Origin: an uncultured Planctomyces sp. | Lineage (GTDB): Bacteria; Planctomycetota; Planctomycetia; Planctomycetales; Planctomycetaceae | Length of the DNA: 37,773 nucleotides | NCBI GenBank assembly: GCA_937899075.1 | Contig: CALDJX010000049.1 | Span: 1 to 37,773 of the forward strand | Reading direction: 5' to 3' | Shown: in pieces, positions 1 through 8,334 of the stretch | Numbering within the stretch: position 1 is the first letter of the stretch | Layout: each line of letters begins with the position of its first letter | Position numbers and translations under genes: made by a program | Notes under the pieces: generated by a model | Seen by the model: the letters and a program-made list of their open reading frames with translations, nothing else | Told to the model about the DNA's origin: nothing | Database searches by the model: none

Positions 1-1
1 A

Positions 2-1078
2 GACAAGTCAGAGGATCCCACCGAGCATCGGCGTCAGGAAGAACGCCGTAAGGGAAACATTGCGCGCAGCACCGAACTGAACATTGCCGGCCATCTGCTC
101 TCGACCGCGGCCGTGCTTTTCTTCCTGGGCGCCGACCTTGTGAAGGCCCTGGGAAATTTGATCTCGCAGCACCTTCGCACCGCCGGCAATCACAAAGCCG
201 ACGTTGGAGAGTTCTACGCCGAGTTCAAGGAAGTCGGTATCTGGGCCTCTTCGAGCGTGCTTCCCTGGATGTTCGGGCTGTTCGCTGCCGCTCTGGCCGT
301 CAATGTCGCGCAGGTCGGCTTTCTGGTCGCGACCGAAAAGCTGAACCTCAACGTAAACGCTATCAATCCGGTGACCGGCCTTAAACGAATCTTCTCCGTG
401 CGTGGTGTCGTCACCCTGGCGATCAGTCTTTGCAAACTAGCCCTGCTGACGATCGCGGCCGGGTGGCTGATTTGGCTCGAACTTCCAGGCTTCCTCCAGC
501 TGACGTCGGCTTCGCCGTGGACCGCGGGTCTCGCCGTAGGATACGCAATCCTGAAGCTGTCCATCGTGTTGTCTCTCATCCTGATCATTCTGGGTGTCGC
601 CGACTACGCCTTTCAGCGTTGGAAGCACACTCAGGAAATCATGATGACGAAGGAAGAAGTCCGCCGCGAAATGAAAGAAATGGACGGCGACCCTCTGATC
701 CGTCGTCGGCGACGCGACGCTCATCAGAAGCTGATCGAGGCACGAGACCTCAGTCAGGTATCGTCATCGGCTTTCGTTCTGACAAACCCGACTCACTACG
801 CAGTCGCTTTCAAATACGATCCGCCGTTCGTCTCCGTTCCGACTGTCGTGGCGAAAGGCGCCGACGAGACTGCATTTCGCATGAGAGAAATCGCAATGGA
901 GAACAATATTCCGATCATTGAACGCCCCGAACTGGCGCGGCAGGTCTACCGGACATTGAAAGTCGGACAGAGCATTCCGGCGGATCTGTATGACGTCTTC
1001 ATTGAAATCCTGAAGTACGTCTACACAATCACCGGCAAGACCATTCAGGCGAGTGACACGGAAACCGCTTCAGTCTGA
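2..1078 (+). CDS. flhB: Flagellar biosynthesis protein FlhB (5' end cut by window edge)
   Basis: FlhB is the inner-membrane export-gate component of the flagellar type III secretion system; its cleaved cytosolic domain switches export from rod/hook to filament substrates. The frame is open from base 2 (DKSEDPTEHRRQEERRKGN), the normal start of FlhB after a few residues, so only the start codon and a few codons are missing. About 358 residues are visible: four hydrophobic segments in the first two thirds, a charged linker (EVRREMKEMDGDP) and the autocleavage motif N-PTH at 785-796. It ends with the family pattern VAKGADETA...IPADLYDVF...YVYTITGK. The related injectisome protein SctU is the alternative; the FlhB-like C-terminus favours flagella. 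The remaining flagellar genes would lie to the left of the window. Confidence 0.95.
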   Translation, partial: DKSEDPTEHRRQEERRKGNIARSTELNIAGHLLSTAAVLFFLGADLVKALGNLISQHLRTAGNHKADVGEFYAEFKEVGIWASSSVLPWMFGLFAAALAVNVAQVGFLVATEKLNLNVNAINPVTGLKRIFSVRGVVTLAISLCKLALLTIAAGWLIWLELPGFLQLTSASPWTAGLAVGYAILKLSIVLSLILIILGVADYAFQRWKHTQEIMMTKEEVRREMKEMDGDPLIRRRRRDAHQKLIEARDLSQVSSSAFVLTNPTHYAVAFKYDPPFVSVPTVVAKGADETAFRMREIAMENNIPIIERPELARQVYRTLKVGQSIPADLYDVFIEILKYVYTITGKTIQASDTETASV

Positions 1079-1123
1079 TGCCTCGTCGGCAAACTTCATT
1101 TATTTCGAGAGTTATCTACCCGC

Positions 1124-1618
1124 GTGAAATATCCCACCATGAATTCATCCCCTCTTCGTGCAGACACAACTAGACGATCCGGCGCCGTTGCTGGTCCGGC
1201 AGTGGTCGCCCTGATGGTCGCTTTCGGAGCGATCGCAACGGCGACGTTGTGGGTGTACTGGTACTACCATTCGGCGCCGTTCGTGCCGTTGCAGCGTGCG
1301 ATTTCCGCAGAGTTTCCGCGATCAAGTCCACGCGTCGACGCCGGGCAACGAAAGATCCATAAGGGCACGCCGGCCGAAATCTGGATCATCATGCGAGTCG
1401 AATTCGATCTCGAATCCGACGACGCAGAACCACTGGCGGCGGCTGACCGAGTCAAAGAACTCGTGAACGAGCATCTCAACAAAGGTCAGTACGACACGCT
1501 GCACGTTCGCCTCTATCGAGGAAAACCCGAGCAGTACATTCAGAAACGCGACATCGACATGCCGCTTCGAGACGATGTTCCAGCTGCCGAAATACCAGAG
1601 GATGAAGAGGTCAGTTGA
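1124..1618 (+). CDS. Hypothetical single-pass membrane protein
   Basis: I do not recognise this 164-residue protein. It has a short polar N-terminus, one hydrophobic segment at about residues 24-48 (AVVALMVAFGAIATATLWVYW) and a soluble C-terminal part. That part contains a stretch (EIWIIMRVEFDLESDD) that may form a beta-strand/helix unit with the later LHVRLYRGKPEQY, and it ends in an acidic tail. It follows flhB by 45 bp on the same strand, so co-transcription is plausible. The start is uncertain: GTG at 1124 has a weak GAGAG upstream, and an in-frame ATG at 1139 has no clear ribosome site. Its stop codon overlaps the 3' end of the convergent sthA gene by 8 bp. Confidence 0.7.
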   Translation: MKYPTMNSSPLRADTTRRSGAVAGPAVVALMVAFGAIATATLWVYWYYHSAPFVPLQRAISAEFPRSSPRVDAGQRKIHKGTPAEIWIIMRVEFDLESDDAEPLAAADRVKELVNEHLNKGQYDTLHVRLYRGKPEQYIQKRDIDMPLRDDVPAAEIPEDEEVS

Positions 1619-3128
1619 CGTCTCCGGCCGCAACGGTCTCTTCGTCGGCCACTGGTTGAATCACCGAACTGACTTCAGCGACCAGCTCGTCAACCTGCTC
1701 GAGAATCGACGTTTCGTGCTGCGAGATTTCCTGTTCAAGTTGCAGGTCCAGGCTAATCTTGTTCAGCCCGTCGAATGCAGCCACTTTGTAGCACTCGGCC
1801 ATCGTCGGGTAGTTAAACACGGTGTCGCGGAAGTAATCGATCGTTCCGTCAAACTGCATGACAGCCTGCCCGATGTGGACGATTTCAGTCGCCGAATCGC
1901 CGATCACGTGGACACCCAAAACTTTTCGAGTGTCACGGTGAAAGAGCAACTTCAGAAGCCCCATGCGATCTCCGACGATCTGCCCTTTAGCGATCTCTCG
2001 GAAGCGAGCCACGCCAACTTCGTACGGAACTTTTCGCGCCGTCAACTCTTCTTCGTTCTCGCCGATCATCGAGATTTCCGGAATCGTAAACAGCCCGTAC
2101 GGCATCGTCTGGTATTCGCGTTCCACCTCGCCAAACATGTGCGCGACAGCTCGCCGCCCTTGTTCCATCGAGACGCTGGCCAGCGCTGGAAAACCAACGA
2201 CGTCCCCAACGCCATAAATGTGTGATACGGCTGTTTCGTGGTGCTCGTTACATTCCACCCGACCGCGAGCGTCTGGCTTCAAGCCGGCCGCTTGAAGATT
2301 TAATCCCTCAGTGTCGCCCGTTCGGCCAACGGCCATCAGGACTGATTCAGCAACGAGACGCTTGCCGCTTTCAAGCTCGATCGCCGCTCGGTCTTCGGCC
2401 AACCGGTTGATCTTCACCACGTTTTCGCCCAGACGGAAAACCATTCCGATTGACCGGGCGTGGTACAACAGCGTGTCGACAATTTCTTTGTCGCAGAATC
2501 CAAGCAGTTGGTCTCGACCGTCGACGACTGTCACGTTGACGCCCAGCGTTGCGAACATGATCGCGTATTCAATGCCGATCACTCCGCCGCCGACCACGAT
2601 CATCGAACGTGGAATGTGATCGATGTTGAGTAACTCGTCGGAATCAAAAACGCACTGACCGTCGAATGGTGTCGAAGGATTGCGATCGGGGCGAGTTCCA
2701 ACAGCCAGCAGGACGTGCTCTGTTTCAAGTTTGATCGAATCGCCGTCTCGCGTTACTTCAACCGTGTGAGGGTCAACGAAACGTGCTTCGCCCGCGTAAA
2801 TGTCGACACTGTTTCTGGTGAGCTGATCTTCGATGACTTCCATTTCGCGATGATTGACCGAAGCCACAGACCGTTGCAGATCTGCCATCGTGATGCGTCT
2901 TTTGCGTCGATAGCGCTCTGTGTAAATGTCACGGTGTTTGTAGCCGGTTAGATGCAGAATCGCTTCGCGCATCGTCTTCGAAGGGATCGTGCCCGTGTGA
3001 AGGCACACGCCGCCAATCTGGCTGCTGTTGCGTTCGATGATTGCCACTCGCTTATTCAGTTTCGCGGCGGCAATCGCTCCCTTCTGTCCCGAAGGACCGC
3101 TGCCGATAACGACGAGATCGTATTTCAT
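1611..3128 (-). CDS. sthA: Si-specific NAD(P)+ transhydrogenase (soluble pyridine nucleotide transhydrogenase)
   Basis: This cytosolic FAD flavoprotein moves hydride between NADPH and NAD+, mainly to drain excess NADPH. At 505 residues it has the size of the pyridine nucleotide-disulfide oxidoreductase family. The FAD-binding motif GSGPSGQKGA is at residues 9-18 and a second Rossmann motif (VVGGGVIGIEYA) lies mid-protein. The C-terminal dimerisation region carries NYPTMAECYKVAAFDGLN. The active-site region reads CLHTGTIPSKT: the first Cys (residue 42) is kept, but the second redox Cys of lipoamide dehydrogenases is Thr47. This marks SthA rather than Lpd, Gor or MerA. The start is ATG at 3128 with GGTGATCGAGG upstream. 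It converges on the small membrane-protein gene. Dihydrolipoamide dehydrogenase is excluded by the missing Cys. Confidence 0.93.
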   Translation of the reverse strand: MKYDLVVIGSGPSGQKGAIAAAKLNKRVAIIERNSSQIGGVCLHTGTIPSKTMREAILHLTGYKHRDIYTERYRRKRRITMADLQRSVASVNHREMEVIEDQLTRNSVDIYAGEARFVDPHTVEVTRDGDSIKLETEHVLLAVGTRPDRNPSTPFDGQCVFDSDELLNIDHIPRSMIVVGGGVIGIEYAIMFATLGVNVTVVDGRDQLLGFCDKEIVDTLLYHARSIGMVFRLGENVVKINRLAEDRAAIELESGKRLVAESVLMAVGRTGDTEGLNLQAAGLKPDARGRVECNEHHETAVSHIYGVGDVVGFPALASVSMEQGRRAVAHMFGEVEREYQTMPYGLFTIPEISMIGENEEELTARKVPYEVGVARFREIAKGQIVGDRMGLLKLLFHRDTRKVLGVHVIGDSATEIVHIGQAVMQFDGTIDYFRDTVFNYPTMAECYKVAAFDGLNKISLDLQLEQEISQHETSILEQVDELVAEVSSVIQPVADEETVAAGDVN

Positions 3129-3762
3129 CCTCGATCACCCTGCTCTCTGAAATAGTCAGACTGCTTCCACGCGAAATGGTCGCGAGACAAGCATACCTTC
3201 CCACATCAACGGCGGCGTGACGGTTTTACAGGGAGGTTCGGTTTGAGAATCTGGCCAGCCCCGACAGCACCTGCTGGTCCTGCTGTTTGTATTGCTGAAG
3301 CGTTCAGGTGCCTCACTCAGAGTGGGAGGCGATTGTCCGCACGCGTCACGAGACCATCCGGAATCCTTCGCGACAGGACCTCTCAAACAAAGGCCCACTC
3401 AAACAAGGGCCAACCCAAACGACGACAACCGGCCACAGATTCGTGTTCCCAATCCAGAGAACCAACTCCGACAACGGAACGACTCGGAAAGAATGTTTGA
3501 GCCGACTGCCGGATCCGGCGTTCAACCAGCAATCCAATACTGCGACGCAGCGTGCGACTCAGACAGTCATCACAACCCGAACCATCTGTCACACGCTCAC
3601 AACGCCTGGACAGAACACGCCACCCGCTGACAACTCTCAACCTATGGTTGGAAGCCGTCACGTTTACTGGAAACGTCTGCGGTGTGACGTTTCGTTTCCA
3701 AACGGCCACGACCATCACGTTGAATAACCTGCTGACGCACACCCTGATAAGGGGCACCGAAC
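3129..3762. other. Long intergenic region between sthA and the SPFH pair
   Basis: These 634 bp lie between divergent genes and so should hold promoters for both. Every reading frame here gives low-complexity, Arg/Thr/Gln-rich translations with no recognisable domain, and I accept none as a gene. The only internal structure I see is a short tandem repeat of CTCAAACAAAGGCC (3382-3395) and CTCAAACAAGGGCC (3398-3411), 16 bp apart, inside an A/C-rich strand-biased stretch. A long 5' leader or a small RNA cannot be excluded. Confidence 0.5.
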
Positions 3763-5436
3763 ATGTCTGACGATCCATTTTCAAACTTATCGCGACCTGA
3801 GAAAAAACGACGACGACAGGAAAAGACTCGGCAGGGCAGTCGGACTGTTCTTGCCGTTTTCGGAGTCGTCGTACTGGGCATGGCCATTTACCACAACTGC
3901 CGCATTGACGTCGGCACGGGTGAGATGGCGATCCTGACCGTGAAAACCGGACTCGATATCACCAACGGAGACGAAGTCGCTCCGTCCCTCAATCACAAAG
4001 GGTCGCAGGCGGTTTTTCTGATGGAAGGTCGCTACTTCATGAACCCGTTCGATGAAGGGCCGCGATTCTTCAACCCGTACGATTGGGACTGGGATGTCAT
4101 TCCGCAGACGACTATCCCGGAAGGCAAGCTTGGAATTCTGATCAGCCTGGTCGGTGAAGATCCCGGCTATGGTGAATTCCTCGGAGCCATTGAGAAAGAA
4201 GGGAAGGCTTCTGGCAATCAGATCGGAAATCCGGTCCGAAAAGGGATCATTCCGAACGTGCTGATCCCCGGCCGCTACGCGATCAATCCCAACCTCTTCC
4301 ATCTTGAGATGGGCGAACCAGTCACTATCGAAGCCGGCTACCGCGGTGTGGTCACCAACCTTGCCGGGAAACTTCCAGCGAAACCGAATGAACTGCTTGT
4401 CGAACCTGGAGAACGAGGCGTTCAGCGCGAAACTCTGAAGGAAGGAACGCAACAGGTTAACCCTTACGTGCAACGGATCAGCAAGGTCGACTGCCGCAGC
4501 CAGCGATTTAATCTCGCCGAAAACAAAGACATGGGTTTCCCATCGAAGGACGGATTCTGGGTCAGCCTCGACGGTCGAATCCAGTTCCGAGTGAATCCGG
4601 AAAAGGCGGCCGAGGTCTACGTCATTTACAACGAAGACGAAAACGGCGACGCCATCGACGAAGAGATCATCCGCAAAGTGATCATGCCGAACGCTCGAAG
4701 TTTCTGTCGCCTGGCCGGCTCAGCCAAACTCGGAAAGGATTTCATCGAAGGCGAAACGCGAATGGAGTTTGAACTGAGCTTCCAGACGGAAATGCGTGAA
4801 GCCTGTGAGCCGTTGGGCATCGAAATTCAGGAAGCATTGATCACTCGCATCAACCCGCCGGAACAGATCGCCGAGCCGATTCAGCAGCGAGAAAATTCTC
4901 GACTGGAAGAGCAGAAATATCAGTCGCAGATCACTCAACAGGAAGCGGAGAGGAATCTGGCGATCAGCATGGCCAAAGCAATTCAGGCCAAAGAACTGGT
5001 CGAAATCGAACAGGAAATCATTAAGTTCGTCACCGAAGCCGAACGTGAACAGGAAATCGCGAAAACCAAAGCCGAAGAGAAACTCGCCGTCGCCACGCTG
5101 AAGCTGGAAGCAGCGCAGGACGAAGCCGCCGCGATAACGGCGAGAGGCCGAGCGACGGCAGACGTGATTGGCTACGAAAACAAAGCCGACGCTGCCGGGT
5201 GGAAACGGGCTGTCGAAGCCTTCGACGGCAACGGCGACGAGTACGCTCAGTTTGTGCTGTATCAAAAAATCGCGTCCGCCTACCGACGCATCATGGTTAA
5301 CACGGCGGACAGTCCGATCATGCGAATATTCGAATCGGTCAGCGGAGAATCGTCAGTAGTTCCCGCCGTCCAGCAGGCAGGTTCACCAGTCGCGGATTCG
5401 ATCAAGTCGGTCTCAACGTCTGTCGGATCCGATTGA
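3763..5436 (+). CDS. SPFH/Band 7 domain membrane protein (first of tandem pair)
   Basis: This 557-residue protein belongs to the stomatin/prohibitin/flotillin/HflK-C superfamily, whose members form membrane-anchored oligomeric scaffolds. A basic N-terminus (EKKRRRQEKTR) precedes one transmembrane segment at about residues 28-45. A long SPFH-like region follows (GYRGVVTNLAG near 190; MGFPSKDGFWVSLDG near 250). From about 365 to 480 there is an Ala/Glu/Lys-rich coiled coil (EEQKYQSQITQQEAERN...) of flotillin type, and the C-terminal tail is Ser/Val-rich. The start ATG has AAGGGG 8 bases upstream. The next gene, 94 bp downstream, is a paralogue with the same layout, so the two probably form a hetero-oligomer as HflK/HflC do. 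The protein is longer than typical stomatins because of extra sequence before the SPFH core. Confidence 0.88.
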   Translation: MSDDPFSNLSRPEKKRRRQEKTRQGSRTVLAVFGVVVLGMAIYHNCRIDVGTGEMAILTVKTGLDITNGDEVAPSLNHKGSQAVFLMEGRYFMNPFDEGPRFFNPYDWDWDVIPQTTIPEGKLGILISLVGEDPGYGEFLGAIEKEGKASGNQIGNPVRKGIIPNVLIPGRYAINPNLFHLEMGEPVTIEAGYRGVVTNLAGKLPAKPNELLVEPGERGVQRETLKEGTQQVNPYVQRISKVDCRSQRFNLAENKDMGFPSKDGFWVSLDGRIQFRVNPEKAAEVYVIYNEDENGDAIDEEIIRKVIMPNARSFCRLAGSAKLGKDFIEGETRMEFELSFQTEMREACEPLGIEIQEALITRINPPEQIAEPIQQRENSRLEEQKYQSQITQQEAERNLAISMAKAIQAKELVEIEQEIIKFVTEAEREQEIAKTKAEEKLAVATLKLEAAQDEAAAITARGRATADVIGYENKADAAGWKRAVEAFDGNGDEYAQFVLYQKIASAYRRIMVNTADSPIMRIFESVSGESSVVPAVQQAGSPVADSIKSVSTSVGSD

Positions 5437-5530
5437 GAAACTTTCACTCGGACTGACTCTAAGCAGCCGTGAGATTCGCAACGTTAACTGACACCAGCTC
5501 AGAAATCCGAAGTTACTCGGAGACAGAAAT

Positions 5531-7237
5531 ATGAACTTATCAAAGCTTCCCGGCGGACCGGCAGCGATTCTCGCTCTGACCGCAGTATTGATCGCTGGCG
5601 GTGGCTGGCTCACCCTTGAATGGGGTTACAACCGCGTCTGGGTTCCCGAAGGGCACAGCATGCTCCTTCGCTATAAGGGGCCGCCATTGCCCATCCCCGG
5701 GCTGGGGACTCGCGTGCCAGCAACGCAGGGAGCCTTCGCCAAAGTCTCTGACGGAAAGAAAACTCCTGACGAACTCGGCGTCCTGGAAAATCTTGTCGGG
5801 CCGGGACGACACTTCTATTGCCCGTTGTGGTGGCAAACGGAAATCCGACCGGACACCGTCATTGAACCTGGAGAAGTGGGAATTGTCGTCTGCAAAATGG
5901 GACAGGATCTCCCCGCGGGAGACTTCCTCGTGGACGGCGACCTTGGCAGCACGACTCAAAAAGGGATCCTTCGAAAAGTTCTTCCACCGGGTCGATACCG
6001 AGTCAACTGGCACGCTTACGAAGTCACGAAGACAAAAACCGAACTCATCAATAGCGGACTTCAAGTCAAGCAGGCGGGCTGGGTTTCCATTCCGACCGGA
6101 TACGTCGGTGTCGTCACAAACCTCGCCGACAATCCGCTAACCGAGCAGAAGGCCGGCATCCAGCCTGACGTCCTGCCTCCGGGTGTGTACCCGATCAATC
6201 CGCGTGAACAGCAGGTCGACATCGTCAACATCGGGTACCGTGAGTTGAGCATCATCGCTGAGCTGAAGAAGGACCAGGCAGGGCTCCCACTCTTCGAATC
6301 AAGCGGCGAACCAATCATCGGTGACGCTGATTCTGGAATTGGATTTCCATCGAATGACGGATTCCCAATCCAGATGGATTTCACCGCAATCTGGGGAATC
6401 ATGCCTGACCAGGCTCCGGACGTTATCAGTCGGTTTGGAAATGTCGACGCCATCAAAGCAAACGTCGTCTGTCCGCAAATCGAAAGCATCTGCCGCAGTG
6501 AAGGATCAAAACTCGGAGCGGTCGAACTGCTTGTTGGCGAGTCTCGGCAGGCGTTTCAGACAAAGACTTCAGAACGTTTCAAAGCAGTACTCGACAAAAA
6601 AGGAATCACTGTTCTGAACGGACTCGTTCGGCATATCTACATCCCTCAGAAAGTTCGACAACCAATCCAGGAAGGCAACATTGCGAACGAACTGAAGCTC
6701 ACTCGCGAACAGGAAGAAATTACCAATCTGACAATGGGCAACCTGAACAAGGCCGAAGCCGAGGTCAACCTCGCGACGGACACCACGGAAGCGGAAACGG
6801 AAAAGCTCGTCGCGTCACGACTCGCGGAAGGCCAGAAAGAGGCCGAAGAAATCACCGCAAAGACCCAGGCACTGGTCGCGGCGATTGACAAAGAAACTGC
6901 CGAGATCGAAGCGTCGGCAACACGACTGCTGGGCGAAGCGGACGCCAGCGCTCGCGAGATGTCGGAAGAAGCGAAAGCAGACAAGTTCGGCCTCGCCGTT
7001 GCGGCCTTCGGATCAGGTAAGGCTTACAACAACTGGGTCTTCGCCCAGGGCCTGCCGGACGACATCGAGTTCGACATGCTCTACGCAGGCGAAGGCACGT
7101 TCTGGACCGACCTCAAAGGCTTCAGCGATGTGATGCTCGGCCGCCAGGTGAGCGAGCAGAACAAGAAAGCTGCTTCCGAAAAACCAGCGCCGAGCGTCGT
7201 TCGTCCTTCAACGCGTCCGACGTCACGCACACGTTGA
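5531..7237 (+). CDS. SPFH/Band 7 domain membrane protein (second of tandem pair)
   Basis: This 568-residue paralogue of the preceding gene shares QKGILRKVLPPGRYRVN versus RKGIIPNVLIPGRYAIN, GYVGVVTNLAD versus GYRGVVTNLAG, and IGFPSNDGF versus MGFPSKDGF. A transmembrane segment lies at about residues 8-26 (AAILALTAVLIAGGGWLTL). An SPFH region follows, then an Ala/Glu-rich coiled coil at about 390-490 (LTREQEEITNLTMGNLNKAEAEVN) and a Pro/Ser/Arg-rich tail. The start ATG at 5531 is preceded by GGAGACAGAAAT, a good ribosome site. It likely shares a transcript with the first SPFH gene and ends at the strong hairpin at 7258-7295. Substrate or partner proteins cannot be told from sequence; a membrane microdomain or protease-regulating scaffold is the family-based guess. 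Confidence 0.88.
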   Translation: MNLSKLPGGPAAILALTAVLIAGGGWLTLEWGYNRVWVPEGHSMLLRYKGPPLPIPGLGTRVPATQGAFAKVSDGKKTPDELGVLENLVGPGRHFYCPLWWQTEIRPDTVIEPGEVGIVVCKMGQDLPAGDFLVDGDLGSTTQKGILRKVLPPGRYRVNWHAYEVTKTKTELINSGLQVKQAGWVSIPTGYVGVVTNLADNPLTEQKAGIQPDVLPPGVYPINPREQQVDIVNIGYRELSIIAELKKDQAGLPLFESSGEPIIGDADSGIGFPSNDGFPIQMDFTAIWGIMPDQAPDVISRFGNVDAIKANVVCPQIESICRSEGSKLGAVELLVGESRQAFQTKTSERFKAVLDKKGITVLNGLVRHIYIPQKVRQPIQEGNIANELKLTREQEEITNLTMGNLNKAEAEVNLATDTTEAETEKLVASRLAEGQKEAEEITAKTQALVAAIDKETAEIEASATRLLGEADASAREMSEEAKADKFGLAVAAFGSGKAYNNWVFAQGLPDDIEFDMLYAGEGTFWTDLKGFSDVMLGRQVSEQNKKAASEKPAPSVVRPSTRPTSRTR

Positions 7238-7257
7238 TCCCATTCACTTTTATCGAT

Positions 7258-7295
7258 TAAGGCCCGCCGGCTCACGTGAGTCGACGGGCCTTTTC
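7258..7295. terminator. Strong intrinsic terminator, probably bidirectional
   Basis: AAGGCCCGCCGGCTCACG is followed by its reverse complement TGAGTCGACGGGCCTT with one mismatch and one G-T pair, giving a stem of about 16 pairs with almost no loop. The plus-strand side continues into TTTTCG and the minus-strand side into TTAAT. It sits between the convergent SPFH gene (stop at 7237) and the dioxygenase gene (stop at 7337), so it can end transcripts from both sides. Confidence 0.88.
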
Positions 7296-7336
7296 GTTTG
7301 CCGCTGGTATTTCTGCAGCGATTCAACGGTCGCCCG

Positions 7337-8332
7337 TCAGGCATCCATCGCGACGAGTGAAGCCAGTACTTTGCGAGTGCCGGTGAATGTTCGCCGGCCA
7401 TGCATGGCGACTCGGTTATCGACCAGCGCGACGTCGCCCTTTTGCCAGGGAACATCGAACGTCAATTCTTCCGCGATCTTTGCGACAGTATCCATCGTTG
7501 CAGGGTTCAACAAACTGCCGTCGCCGAACGTGACCGCTTTCGTCGGATCGTTGCGGCTGTCTTTCCAACCGTGAAACGCGGCGATCAACTGGTTGAAGAA
7601 AGTCTTGCGGCCAGGCTCGACTTTCATGACTGCCTGCAGAACTGGAGTCGTGCTGCGGAGGCATCCATCCGGAAGCCATTCCCACGAGTACCCAAGATTC
7701 TGCAACCGTTGTTCGGCAGCCGCGCGAGTCTCCGCTCGAAACGTGCTCTGCCAGCTTCGCCCCATGCCCGATGTCGGATCGTTCTCGGCCGGCATGATGT
7801 TTGTGTAGAGCAGCCCTTTCGTCTCGCAGTCGGCGACGAACTCCGGGAACTCTTCCTTCAGTCTTTCAAAGAGAATGTCGGACCGGCACAACGGCGTCGC
7901 ACCGCCCTGCTCTGCCGGCTGTTCACAAAAGAAGAACAGCCGACTCGGATAAACCGGAGTCTGAGCCATCTCGTGGTGCAGGCAGATCGTGACGTCCGGC
8001 GGCGCTTCATTGGCGGTAAAGACTCGTTCGGTTCGGTTGACTCGAACGGCGTTGGAAAGCGAATCCGCATACGGAAAATTCGGGTAGTCGAACGCGCGAA
8101 TAAATCGGTCGAGGTCCTGGTCGGTTGAGAGCGGAAGCCCTCGAAACAACACAGCGCCGTGGTCCATCGCCTGCCGATTGAGCGTTGTTCTCGATTGGCG
8201 AACCCACTCCTCGACAGCATCAAGTTCCGCACCATCCGTACGGCACGCATGAACGAGCGGAAATGGCTCACCGTCGAACCATTGCTGCCCCTCGACCGGC
8301 GAAACTTCGACTTCGATCAAATCATCGCTCAT
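7337..8332 (-). CDS. TauD/TfdA-family Fe(II)/2-oxoglutarate-dependent dioxygenase
   Basis: This is a 331-residue cytosolic oxygenase of the TauD/TfdA/SyrP-like superfamily, which couples 2-oxoglutarate decarboxylation to hydroxylation of a substrate. The iron-binding facial triad is visible as H119-x-E121 (CLHHEMAQTP) and the distal H311 (VAMHGRRTFTG). R320 is placed to bind 2-oxoglutarate. The HxE form in place of HxD is the variant seen in clavaminate-synthase/SyrP-like members. The start ATG lies 2 bp after the stop of the upstream propeller gene, with AGGA in that gene's last codons, so the two are very likely translated from one mRNA. The substrate is unknown; a secondary-metabolite or amino-acid-like substrate is typical of this subgroup. 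Confidence 0.88.
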   Translation of the reverse strand: MSDDLIEVEVSPVEGQQWFDGEPFPLVHACRTDGAELDAVEEWVRQSRTTLNRQAMDHGAVLFRGLPLSTDQDLDRFIRAFDYPNFPYADSLSNAVRVNRTERVFTANEAPPDVTICLHHEMAQTPVYPSRLFFFCEQPAEQGGATPLCRSDILFERLKEEFPEFVADCETKGLLYTNIMPAENDPTSGMGRSWQSTFRAETRAAAEQRLQNLGYSWEWLPDGCLRSTTPVLQAVMKVEPGRKTFFNQLIAAFHGWKDSRNDPTKAVTFGDGSLLNPATMDTVAKIAEELTFDVPWQKGDVALVDNRVAMHGRRTFTGTRKVLASLVAMDA

Positions 8333-8334
8333 TG

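Noticed and set aside
1575-2225. 216-codon plus-strand frame opposite sthA
   Set aside because: It is a shadow of sthA; the sthA protein is complete and motif-rich.
3292-3630. Open frames of 112-139 codons in the sthA-SPFH gap (also 3308-3727 plus and 3383-3784 minus)
   Set aside because: They overlap each other in several frames, have no recognisable domain or ribosome site, and translate to low-complexity Arg/Thr/Gln/Asn-rich sequence.
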